Shown here: piece after piece, positions 16,784-24,719 of the stretch
Layout of the letters: every line of letters starts with the position of its first letter
Position numbering within the stretch: position 1 is the first letter of the stretch
NCBI GenBank assembly: GCA_041941305.1
Contig: JBGTQJ010000002.1
Location: 124,001 to 188,000 of the forward strand
Direction: 5' to 3'
DNA length: 64,000 bases
From: JANSWP01 sp041941305
GTDB taxonomy: Bacteria; Bacteroidota; Bacteroidia; Chitinophagales; Saprospiraceae
The notes under the pieces: model-generated
What the model saw: only the letters and a program-made list of their open reading frames with translations
What the model was told of the DNA's origin: nothing
Databases searched by the model: none
Translations under genes and position numbers: made by a program

Positions 16784-18883
16784 TTATTCAATTCGTCTCC
16801 TCTTTTCATTCTCCAAAACCTTCAATTCCATTTGGAGCATTTCCATTTCTTCGGCAACTCTTCTTTTGTGTTCCGCCATTTCTCTCCTTAGCTTCTCAAT
16901 GTCGTAGTTTTCCAAGGCTCTAATTTCAGCAGCCAAATTCATTTTGGCACGAGCCATTTCGGCGCGTTGTTTTTCCAATTCATTTTCCATTTGTTTCGTG
17001 TTCAAATCAATCTGTTTTTTCTGTAACTCGAGCTGCTCTCGCTCAAAATGTAAATTCATCTTCATCTGCTTGATCTCCATTTCAAGTAGTTCTTTTTGAT
17101 TTTTCATTTCCACTTCTACATATTGCGCAATTTCCTGTTTTTGTTGTTCCAAGTGTATTTTTTTCTCCTGATATTCTTCGGATGAAAGTTGGTCTTTTTT
17201 AGATTCCAGCGTTTTCATTTGTAGCTCCATCTTTTTCATCGCATTGTCCAGCTCAGGTTTTTGTTGAGCTAGTTTTTTCTCCATTTCCGCGACTCTAAAC
17301 TTCATTAATTTCTCCTCCTCGGCAGCTAGCTTTCTAAATGATTGCTCCAATTCAAGCATTTGTTGTTCTTGCTGCAATTTCATTTTCTGTTTCATCTCAT
17401 TTTCCAGATAGGAATTTTGACGATCTAATTCTTCTGCCCTAAAATTGATTTCTGCCTCGCGTTGCGCTTTTTCATTTTCAAAATCTTGCAATCGCTGATT
17501 TTGACCTTGTGCAATTTCCCTTTCATGGCGTTCAAGAGATTGCCTGAGTTGTATAATTCTTTTTTCTAAAAGTTGTAATTCTCTCTCTGACTTTGAATCA
17601 TCAGGGACGGTATCTGTTTTAACAGAAGAAGAAATTTTTTCCTTAACAGGAGTGTTCTGCGGAGACTCAAATTTCTTTAAAGAACTTTCCGGGAGTTTTT
17701 TTGGAGTTGCAGTAGTATTGGAAATAGTTTCAGGTAGAGAGAAAGTGGGAAGTGTTTCAGCTGTAATATCAGAACTCACATCTTCGATTTTTTCTTCAAA
17801 AGGCTCATTTTCAATGACTTCAAAACTATCTATTGGAGGGTTTTCAACATCATTTTGAGGAGTATCTTCAACTGTAAAAGAAGCAAAGAAGAAACTCACA
17901 ATCAAAATCAATGACCCCCAAAAACCTTTTGAGAAAGCATGGTAAGTCGTTTCTTTTTTCAATATTCTTCGAATGCGGTGTAGCACACCATTATTGTTTT
18001 TTGAAAAAGTCATGGCAAGAGAGTTTGATGATGAATGGCGGAGCTCTTCTAGTCGAGCAAGGGTTTTTACAAAAATTGCTTTGTCACCCACCACCTCAAT
18101 GGCAAGGTCATCACAACAATTTTCTCTTTCTGCACGAATGCAGGCTGAAATCCACCAAACAGCCGGGTTGAAAAATAAAAGAACTTCTATTAAAGACTGA
18201 AAAAGATTAATAGCAAAATCATAGCGTTTGATGTGGGCTAGTTCGTGAGCCAGGATACACTCAATTTGTTTTGGTGTAAAACCTGAAATCAAACCAAATG
18301 GAAGCAATATGACTGGTTTTAGCATACCTACAACCATGGGTGTTTTTACTTTTAAGCTTTCAAGAATTTGTACTTGCGTTACAATATTCAATTGGGTTGA
18401 GATTCTATTCAATTGAGCATAGAGTGCTTCCGGGACCTGCTGAGTCCTGTACGTTTTTAAATGATTCAGATAGGTCAATTCCCCAATCATTTTTACCCCT
18501 AAAAAGAAAATTCCAGTGACCCAAACAAGTACAAGCAAGGGGATATTTTCATTGAAATAATTCAAAAATGGAGTGAACCAATTTTCAGCAATGAGAGATG
18601 TTTGAAGGGTTGATGGTGTTTCAACTGCAGGAAAAATCAAGGTTTCAGAAATTGAATGATAAGTTTGGTATTCAATTGTGAAGGTCACGATTACTGCCAA
18701 AACCATCATAAGCATTGCTACAAAGGAAAAAGCATATCTCGTCTGAGCAGATTTTTTCCGAAGGATAAAAAGAAAAATTGCCAATAGCATTGCAATTGCA
18801 ATTCCCTGCCAAAGTGTATGTAATAAGGTCCAACCTATTGCTGAAATTATTTCAGCCGGAAGTATTTCTGATAAATAGATCAT
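16784..18883 (-). CDS. BlaR1/MecR1-like M56 membrane peptidase with long C-terminal coiled coil
   Basis: A 699-residue M56 protein. The N-terminal part (about 1-340) has roughly four to five membrane helices and the cytoplasmic zinc-protease motif HELAH at 213-217 within AHELAHIKRYDFAIN. In BlaR1 this domain triggers cleavage of the BlaI repressor after a signal. Here the extracellular penicillin-binding sensor is absent; instead a low-complexity linker (about 345-410) leads to a charged, Met/Gln/Glu/Lys-rich coiled coil to the C-terminus (about 415-699). The gene follows the BlaI-like repressor with a TAATG stop/start overlap. The signal is unknown and need not be a beta-lactam. Confidence 0.92.
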   Translation of the reverse strand: MIYLSEILPAEIISAIGWTLLHTLWQGIAIAMLLAIFLFILRKKSAQTRYAFSFVAMLMMVLAVIVTFTIEYQTYHSISETLIFPAVETPSTLQTSLIAENWFTPFLNYFNENIPLLVLVWVTGIFFLGVKMIGELTYLNHLKTYRTQQVPEALYAQLNRISTQLNIVTQVQILESLKVKTPMVVGMLKPVILLPFGLISGFTPKQIECILAHELAHIKRYDFAINLFQSLIEVLLFFNPAVWWISACIRAERENCCDDLAIEVVGDKAIFVKTLARLEELRHSSSNSLAMTFSKNNNGVLHRIRRILKKETTYHAFSKGFWGSLILIVSFFFASFTVEDTPQNDVENPPIDSFEVIENEPFEEKIEDVSSDITAETLPTFSLPETISNTTATPKKLPESSLKKFESPQNTPVKEKISSSVKTDTVPDDSKSERELQLLEKRIIQLRQSLERHEREIAQGQNQRLQDFENEKAQREAEINFRAEELDRQNSYLENEMKQKMKLQQEQQMLELEQSFRKLAAEEEKLMKFRVAEMEKKLAQQKPELDNAMKKMELQMKTLESKKDQLSSEEYQEKKIHLEQQKQEIAQYVEVEMKNQKELLEMEIKQMKMNLHFEREQLELQKKQIDLNTKQMENELEKQRAEMARAKMNLAAEIRALENYDIEKLRREMAEHKRRVAEEMEMLQMELKVLENEKRRRIE

Positions 18884-19260
18884 TAGGCCTTGTTTTTTTC
18901 AAGTTCAGAAATGATTTTTTTGATTTCTTCCAAGTCATCCACACTCGTTTTGTCATGCCCCAAAGTATGCATGACCAGCTTCAAAGGAGAGCCACCAAAG
19001 ACATTATCGAGAAATCGATCAAAGAACTTTTCCTGTATTATTTCTCGACTTACTGCTGCTTCATAAATATGCGTACGTTGAGAAGTATCTCTTTTGAGCA
19101 AACCCTTTTCCGTCATGTTTTGCATGATTTTTAAAGTAGTAGTATAAACCACTTCCCGATTTTTGCTCAACGCTTCATTGACAAATCGGACACTAGCTGC
19201 ACCATTCTCCCAAAGCACCTGGAGCACCTCTAATTCTGCTTCTGTGGGTTTTTTATGCAT
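18883..19260 (-). CDS. BlaI/MecI/CopY-family transcriptional repressor
   Basis: A 125-residue winged-helix repressor. It begins MHKKPTEAELEVLQVLWENG, continues with VRFVNEALSKNREVVYTTTLKIMQNMTEKGLL (the DNA-recognition part) and ends in a dimerisation helix. Family members bind operators as dimers and are inactivated by cleavage by the partner M56 protease. It is the first gene of the repressor/protease pair, with the two reading frames overlapping in TAATG. Three matching palindromes lie 94-168 nt upstream, so autoregulation is very likely. Confidence 0.95.
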   Translation of the reverse strand: MHKKPTEAELEVLQVLWENGAASVRFVNEALSKNREVVYTTTLKIMQNMTEKGLLKRDTSQRTHIYEAAVSREIIQEKFFDRFLDNVFGGSPLKLVMHTLGHDKTSVDDLEEIKKIISELEKNKA

Positions 19261-19353
19261 GTTAATAATTTAAAAATTCAATGAATCAGTTAATAGTAAA
19301 TTTCTGAAAAACTGTCTACTGCAAACTGTTTACAGATAACGGGTGATTTCTTA

Positions 19354-19369
19354 TACGATGTTCATCGTA
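19354..19369. promoter_or_regulatory. BlaI-type operator 1 (perfect palindrome)
   Basis: TACGATGTTCATCGTA is a perfect 7+2+7 palindrome with TACGA/TCGTA half-sites, as BlaI/MecI-family repressors use. It is the copy nearest the repressor gene and would cover the expected transcription start. Confidence 0.85.
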
Positions 19370-19373
19370 GACG

Positions 19374-19405
19374 CAAATATATACGACGCATATCGTATTT
19401 TCCAA
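19374..19405 (-). promoter_or_regulatory. candidate promoter of the BlaI/BlaR1-like operon
   Basis: The minus strand has TATATTTG (19381 to 19374), matching TAnnTTTG, with TTG at 19405-19403 and a 21-nt spacer. The -7 box lies between operators 1 and 2, and operator 2 fills the spacer, so repressor binding would block polymerase. Confidence 0.6.
19382..19397. promoter_or_regulatory. BlaI-type operator 2
   Basis: TACGACGCATATCGTA has the same TACGA-N6-TCGTA frame as operators 1 and 3, and starts 28 nt after operator 1. Confidence 0.85.
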
Positions 19406-19412
19406 ATTTTAG

Positions 19413-19428
19413 TACGATTTTTATCGTA
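19413..19428. promoter_or_regulatory. BlaI-type operator 3
   Basis: TACGATTTTTATCGTA has TACGAT/ATCGTA half-sites and starts 31 nt after operator 2. The near-helical spacing of the three sites (28 and 31 nt) suggests cooperative binding on one DNA face. Confidence 0.85.
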
Positions 19429-19445
19429 GAAAATTGTATGCGTAT

Positions 19446-19480
19446 AAAAAAAGATGATGTTTTAAGGGGACATCATCTTT
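19446..19480 (-). terminator. intrinsic terminator of the FG-GAP T9SS gene
   Basis: An 11-bp stem (AAAGATGATGT at 19450-19460 with ACATCATCTTT at 19470-19480) is followed on the minus strand by a run of T (complement of 19446-19452). It is placed 32 nt beyond the stop of the minus-strand gene and separates it from the operator region. Confidence 0.85.
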
Positions 19481-19511
19481 CAGTTTATGACTCTGTTTTA
19501 GTGCCGCTATT

Positions 19512-21959
19512 TTATTGAACGACTATTCTTTCGCTCAAAATTTTATCAGGAAAATGAACCTGGATCCAATAGATACCTTTTAGAAGCCTTTTATTTTGAA
19601 CAAAAACAAATTCGGAATTACCCTCCTCATGAAAATTGTGCACCAATAGTTTTCCCTGAAAATCAAAAAGTCGAATGTGAAAGGACTCTTCCTCGGGATT
19701 AATAAGCTGGATCTTGAAAATTTCAGTCGTTGGATTTGGGAAAACTTGTAAAGAAGGGGTTTCCAAGTTTATATTTATTGCAACATCAATTATTTTTGAA
19801 AAACTGAAATTGCCATCAAAATCAATTTGTTTGAGTCGGTAATATTGGATTCCATTCTCCACATTATTATGTAAAAAATAATAAGACTGCTTGATGCTAG
19901 AATTCCCTATTCCAGGTTCAAATCCTATTATATTCCAATTTTGAAGATTGGTGCTATGTTCAATTTCAAAACCTTCATTATTTATTTCCTGGGCTGTTTC
20001 CCAAAACAATTTTACTTGTCTGGAATCAAAAGTTGCGTCAAAATTTATCCATTCTACAGGCAGTGGAGGAGATGCAATAAATTCAGCAGCACTATGAGTA
20101 TAAGGAGCAGCACCACCCGTCCAGGTCCAGGTCATAGGAGTTGATCCAGTTGATGAAATTTCATAACTGCTGGCGTGTGCGTGGTTGTTGGCAGTGGCGG
20201 TGTGGATTGGTGATTGATTGGCTCCAATGGACCAGGACGTAACATTGGCATCTGCAGCAATAGCATCCACGACCAAATTATTGACACTGGATGAAATGGA
20301 TAGTGAACTGGAGTTTCCTACAGGACTTTGTGTAGTTGTATTGCCAAGGGGGGAGGAGGTATCAGCACATGACACCACGATTGCTCCTATCACAAAATAG
20401 GTAAAATTGCTGCCAGCGGAATTGATTGTGAAGCTTCCATTAATAGGGCTGCTTCCAGGTAAAACCAAATAATAGATATAGGAAGATGGACCAGCAGGGT
20501 TATGGCTAACTGCCAGGTTCATAGGCGTACCATCATAGGAGACACTTGAAATGCCAGTAACCCTGTGTGTCATACTAGCTATCAACAGTCTATCTGATCC
20601 TCCGCTGATAGCAAAAGAGCTGGTGTTAAAAGAAGATACATTGGTGAAAATGACTTCTTGTGAGAAGGGCCCATCGGTTACCTGTATCATTCCGGAGCAA
20701 GGTTCCTGGTATTTATAAATATAAGCAGAACCTTGGTCTTCCGAACTCCCAATATGATCCCTCCAAGCTCCACTAATAGCATAATCGCTACTAATTCCTA
20801 CACTTACTCCAAATCGATCATCGGTAGTACCATCAGAAGCTAAAACCTTTTGAGTTTCTCCCCAATTATCTATCCCATCTTGATCTTTTTCGAAATAATA
20901 GATTGCCCCCCTATTGGCTGAAACTCCTTCAGCACCCACAATTACTTTATCACTGTGAATGCCAACACTAGAACCGAAAAAGTCATTGGAAAATCCGTCA
21001 GATGCAGTGAGCATGGTTAGATGACCCCAATTATCGGAACCTCCAAGGGTTTGTTTAAAGACATGAGCAGACCCTTCATTAATAACAGACACATCATCAC
21101 CCGAAGCTCCAACGATAGCATAAGTTCCATTTATAGCAACAGAATTACCAAAAGAATCATCGGCGAGTGGGTTTGGATGAGTTATTTTTTTAATCTCTCC
21201 CCAGTTATCCACGCCTCCCTGATCTTTTTTAAAAATATATGCTGCTCCTTGTCCGTTTCCACCTTCCTCAATTGTTCCGACAATAATATAATCTCCATGA
21301 ATATGGACAGAAAAACCAAAAAAATCATTGGTTGTCCCATCAGAAGCCGTTAATATTTTTAGTTCACCCCAATTATCAATGCCGCCTAGATCCTTTTTGA
21401 AAACATAAACCTGTCCCTGGAATGGAGAACTTCCAGGGTTAGCATGTTGTGCACCAACGACAGCATAGTCACCATGAATTGCAAGGGAATATCCAAAAAG
21501 GTCAAGGGTCGCCCCATCAGAAGCCGTTAATTTTATCAGTTCCCCCCAATTGTCGGAACCTCCCAGGTCTTTTTTAAAAATGTATGCTGAACCGGAAAGA
21601 GAACCATTATCATCATCACCATGAGCACCAATTATCGAATAATCCCCAAAAATGCTTACTCTTCGTCCAAAGTTGTCATCCGTTGCCCCATCAGAAGCAG
21701 TTAATTTTACCAGTTCTCCCCAATTATCTGTTCCTCCCTGATTTTTTTTAAAAATATATGCAGAACCTGAATTTGAGCCATTGTCATCGTCAAAATGGGC
21801 ACCTACAACCGCATAATCTCCATCAATTGCTACACTGATTCCAAGGTTATCAAATTGAGCCCCATCAGAAGCTGTTTTTTTAACCAATTCATTCCATTGA
21901 GCATTTAAGTGAATAATTGTAAGAGCTGAAAAGCAGAGAAGGAAAATGGTCTTTTTCAT
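19512..21959 (-). CDS. secreted FG-GAP/integrin-like beta-propeller protein with T9SS type A sorting domain
   Basis: An 815-residue exported protein. A signal peptide (MKKTIFLLCFSALTIIHLNA) precedes seven FG-GAP-like repeats (about 30-415), each with a core such as DDNFGRRVSI, GDYSIIGAHGDDDNG, GSAYIFKK and NWGELIKLTASDG; these form an integrin-type propeller with Ca-binding-like DxDxxG loops. A Ser/Thr-rich beta domain (about 425-640) and a short FN3-like segment (VEWINFDATFDSRQVKLFWE) follow. The C-terminal 80 residues are a T9SS type A sorting domain, beginning LQVFPNPTTEIFKI and ending ERIVVQ. The repeats are also visible in the DNA. The gene diverges from the histidine kinase gene. Ligand and function are unknown; adhesion or surface binding is plausible. 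Confidence 0.92.
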   Translation of the reverse strand: MKKTIFLLCFSALTIIHLNAQWNELVKKTASDGAQFDNLGISVAIDGDYAVVGAHFDDDNGSNSGSAYIFKKNQGGTDNWGELVKLTASDGATDDNFGRRVSIFGDYSIIGAHGDDDNGSLSGSAYIFKKDLGGSDNWGELIKLTASDGATLDLFGYSLAIHGDYAVVGAQHANPGSSPFQGQVYVFKKDLGGIDNWGELKILTASDGTTNDFFGFSVHIHGDYIIVGTIEEGGNGQGAAYIFKKDQGGVDNWGEIKKITHPNPLADDSFGNSVAINGTYAIVGASGDDVSVINEGSAHVFKQTLGGSDNWGHLTMLTASDGFSNDFFGSSVGIHSDKVIVGAEGVSANRGAIYYFEKDQDGIDNWGETQKVLASDGTTDDRFGVSVGISSDYAISGAWRDHIGSSEDQGSAYIYKYQEPCSGMIQVTDGPFSQEVIFTNVSSFNTSSFAISGGSDRLLIASMTHRVTGISSVSYDGTPMNLAVSHNPAGPSSYIYYLVLPGSSPINGSFTINSAGSNFTYFVIGAIVVSCADTSSPLGNTTTQSPVGNSSSLSISSSVNNLVVDAIAADANVTSWSIGANQSPIHTATANNHAHASSYEISSTGSTPMTWTWTGGAAPYTHSAAEFIASPPLPVEWINFDATFDSRQVKLFWETAQEINNEGFEIEHSTNLQNWNIIGFEPGIGNSSIKQSYYFLHNNVENGIQYYRLKQIDFDGNFSFSKIIDVAININLETPSLQVFPNPTTEIFKIQLINPEEESFHIRLFDFQGKLLVHNFHEEGNSEFVFVQNKRLLKGIYWIQVHFPDKILSERIVVQ

Positions 21960-22029
21960 TAGTTATGCATTTTGATATATCTTTAGAAAAACATCATAAC
22001 AAAACTCTGGGAAGTTGGAAAAATGACCA

Positions 22030-22047
22030 ATACCCTCCCGAGGGTAT
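22030..22047. promoter_or_regulatory. GC-rich palindrome between divergent genes
   Basis: ATACCCTCCCGAGGGTAT has 7-bp arms (ATACCCT/AGGGTAT) in otherwise AT-rich DNA. It lies 70 nt upstream of the FG-GAP gene start and 60 nt upstream of the histidine kinase start, where a shared operator would be expected. It is not followed by T residues. The binding protein is unknown. Confidence 0.4.
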
Positions 22048-22107
22048 CCTGATTGAAAACCTTAAATTCGACCTTTGTGATAATTAATAGCTGACAAAAT
22101 CTTTCCG

Positions 22108-23988
22108 ATGAAGCTGCTCAAGGTTCAACTCTGTTTATTTTTTTCATTAGCTCTTTTAGGGTTTTTAAATGCTCAAGAGCCTGTGTTGTTAGAAGGGAAG
22201 TTGGATAAATTCAATATCAGTAATCAAATTGCATTTCATGAGGATACTTTACGTGAATTAAACGTAGAAACATTTTTGAAACGTAAAGTAGAACTTACAT
22301 TCCATCAAAATAAACATAGTGCTTTCTCTCCAGGCTTCTCAAATTCTACTTTTTGGCTTCGGTTCTTTGTCGAAAACCTTTCTGATGAACCTAGAGAAAT
22401 GATGGTAGAATTGAGTTACAGACACATGAATAGGCTTCAATTTATTTGTATAAAAAAAGACTCAAGTATAATATTCCCTTTAACGGGAGATCATTTTCCC
22501 TATAGTCAGAGGCTTGTTAACAGTCGAAGATTTGCTTTCCCATTCGATATCGAGGCTAAAGAAAAAATAGAATGTTATTTATTTTTTGATAAACGAGGTG
22601 AATCCCTTTGGACAGCGATTTACCTTTCAGATTCTGAACTGTTTTTTGATACTGAACAAAAAGAATCTTTATGGATTGGAATATGTGTGGGGATATTGAT
22701 TTTGAATATTCTTCTTTCCTTCTTGTTATATCTTTTTTTCAGAGAGACCTTATCATTATGGTATTGTCTATATCTGTTTTTTTTGGCATTAACTATATTT
22801 TCAGGATACGCTTTTGGTTTCCAATATTTGTGGCCAAATGCACCGCACATACAGCAAATTGCGTATCCATTTATTTCGGTATGGACAGTAATTGCCTTAT
22901 TTATTTTTACGCTTTCCTATATTAATCAGGTTGTTGATTTGAAAAAATGGAAATGGTATATCTGGGTTGTCATAAGCTATATTTTTATCGTTCAGGTAGT
23001 GAGTTGTTTTTATCATCTATTTGGCCCAAATCCATGGTATTATTTATTTGTAAGAATAGGCGGAGCATGGATATTTATTAATTTTCTCATTTTGGGTTTT
23101 ATTCTTTTCAAAATTTATAAGAGAGAAAAGAAAATTGAATATTTATTGTTATTAGCAGCTCAATGCACGTATTATATATATACACTTGCCTATCCTTTGG
23201 CCTCGATTAACCTGATAACCTACCGGGATTTTTTTCAATATTTCCCAATTATTGGAGGATTATTAGATGTTTTCCTATTAGCAGTAATTATGCTGATGAA
23301 GATTCGTCGAACAACCATTGAGAAAAATCAGTTAGAAAATCAACTTATTATTACTGAAAAACAGGCATTAAACAATCTCCTGGAGGGGCAACTGCAAGAA
23401 CGCCAACGACTTTCGCAAAACCTTCACGATGGGGCAAGCCTCCGGTTAGCCAATATTCAAATGCGTCTTTCCAGCCTTCATTATGAATCCGATGAAGAAA
23501 TATCGCGGGAAAAAATTCAGCCGATTTTGGAAGACTTGGATCAAACTTCAAAAGATATTCGAAACTTTTCACATGCTTTAAATCCTGCTGTTTTGGATCG
23601 ATACGGGTTGGTTTTTGCATTCGAAGATTTGATTTCAAATATAGAAGAAAGCCACCCCTTTTTAACCATTCAATTCGATTATGATATTTTTGAGAGGACT
23701 GAATTGAGTAAGCCAGTTGAACAGGCATTATTCTATATCACTCAGGAATTATTGTCAAATATGGTTAAACATTCAAAAGCAAGTAAGGCAGGCATCATTT
23801 TAAAAAAGGGCAAAAAAGAAATTTCCCTGATAGTTGTAGATAATGGTATTGGGTATGAACCAAATAAAATTTCAGTAGGTATAGGCTTACAAAATATTCA
23901 GGCAAGAGTGACCCTTTTAGAAGGAGATTTTGAAATTAGGAAGAGGGAGCAAAAAGGAATGAAACATCAAATAATAATACCACTATAA
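22108..23988 (+). CDS. 7TMR-DISM sensor histidine kinase (NarX/HisKA_3 type)
   Basis: A 626-residue membrane sensor kinase. It has a signal peptide (1-22), a periplasmic 7TMR-DISMED2-like beta domain (about 25-180; note FSNSTFWLRFFVENLS), seven membrane helices (about 187-400), a short coiled coil, a HisKA_3 dimerisation domain with the phospho-acceptor His at about 440 in RLSQNLHDGASLRL, and a HATPase with VDNGIGYEPN and GIGLQNIQARV. Such kinases phosphorylate LuxR/NarL-type regulators. A matching regulator gene lies immediately downstream on the opposite strand, with the two 3' ends overlapping by 6 nt. The stimulus is unknown; DISM domains often bind carbohydrates. Confidence 0.93.
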   Translation: MKLLKVQLCLFFSLALLGFLNAQEPVLLEGKLDKFNISNQIAFHEDTLRELNVETFLKRKVELTFHQNKHSAFSPGFSNSTFWLRFFVENLSDEPREMMVELSYRHMNRLQFICIKKDSSIIFPLTGDHFPYSQRLVNSRRFAFPFDIEAKEKIECYLFFDKRGESLWTAIYLSDSELFFDTEQKESLWIGICVGILILNILLSFLLYLFFRETLSLWYCLYLFFLALTIFSGYAFGFQYLWPNAPHIQQIAYPFISVWTVIALFIFTLSYINQVVDLKKWKWYIWVVISYIFIVQVVSCFYHLFGPNPWYYLFVRIGGAWIFINFLILGFILFKIYKREKKIEYLLLLAAQCTYYIYTLAYPLASINLITYRDFFQYFPIIGGLLDVFLLAVIMLMKIRRTTIEKNQLENQLIITEKQALNNLLEGQLQERQRLSQNLHDGASLRLANIQMRLSSLHYESDEEISREKIQPILEDLDQTSKDIRNFSHALNPAVLDRYGLVFAFEDLISNIEESHPFLTIQFDYDIFERTELSKPVEQALFYITQELLSNMVKHSKASKAGIILKKGKKEISLIVVDNGIGYEPNKISVGIGLQNIQARVTLLEGDFEIRKREQKGMKHQIIIPL

Positions 23989-24639
23989 TAACCTGGATTC
24001 ATATGCAAAACGAACCAATTCCACGGCACTATGTATATTCAATTTTCTCATAATGTTTTTTCGGTGGGTGTGAATGGTATGTTTGCTCAAAAACAAAGCA
24101 TCGGCAATTTCCTGCTCAGTGTTACCATTGGCGATGTATTTAATGATTTCAATTTCCCTTTCAGAAAGTATTCCTTTTTTCAGGAAATCATCTTTAAACT
24201 TTTCTGGCAGTGAGTCAAGTTTAATTTTGGAAGATGATTTTTGACTAGTATTGATAAAGTAGAATGCTCCAGCCATGATTTTTTCCAAAACTTCCAAAAA
24301 TTGAGCCTTGTTGGTATTTTTTAAAATATAACCATCTACTCCTTTTTCTTTGGCAATTTTCACAAAAGTATTGGCATCATAAGAGGAAATGATTAGGGTT
24401 TTTACTTTAGGAAATCGAGTTTTTAAATCCTCTATATGATCTAAAATGTTTTCTCCGGCGATATTCAAATCAAGTAAAGTTAAGTCAGGCTTCTGTTCCC
24501 GGATTACGGAGAAAAGCTCCCGAATTGAATTAGCTGAACCAACAACTGCATATGTTTCCTCATTTTCAAGCATCAATTCAATACCATCAATAATCATTGG
24601 ATGGTCATCTGCGATTACTATTTTGATTTTTTGATTCAC
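23983..24639 (-). CDS. NarL/FixJ-type response regulator (REC-LuxR HTH)
   Basis: A 218-residue two-domain regulator. The receiver domain has the acidic pair DD at 11-12, the phospho-acceptor Asp at about 57 in LTLLDLNIAGE and a late Lys in GVDGYILKNT. The C-terminal LuxR-type helix-turn-helix carries LSEREIEIIKYIANG, EQEIADALFLSKHTIHTHRK and IMRKLNI. It is the likely partner of the convergent HisKA_3 kinase, because both belong to the NarX/NarL class and lie tail to tail. Its start is near 24639, and no consensus promoter was found upstream. Confidence 0.95.
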   Translation of the reverse strand: MNQKIKIVIADDHPMIIDGIELMLENEETYAVVGSANSIRELFSVIREQKPDLTLLDLNIAGENILDHIEDLKTRFPKVKTLIISSYDANTFVKIAKEKGVDGYILKNTNKAQFLEVLEKIMAGAFYFINTSQKSSSKIKLDSLPEKFKDDFLKKGILSEREIEIIKYIANGNTEQEIADALFLSKHTIHTHRKNIMRKLNIHSAVELVRFAYESRLL

Positions 24640-24719
24640 AAAGGGAAAATATGGATTTTAGGAAGAAAGGTGTAATTTGGTAAAAAATTCACAGACATAA
24701 GCATTGAAGCAAAATATTT

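Noticed and set aside
16784..19260. Beta-lactam resistance locus
   Set aside because: The protease lacks a penicillin-binding sensor domain and no beta-lactamase or PBP2a-like gene is adjacent; regulation by another signal is more likely.
19512..21959. Tandem DNA repeat array in its own right
   Set aside because: The periodicity is explained by the FG-GAP protein repeats, which diverge in sequence and stay in frame.
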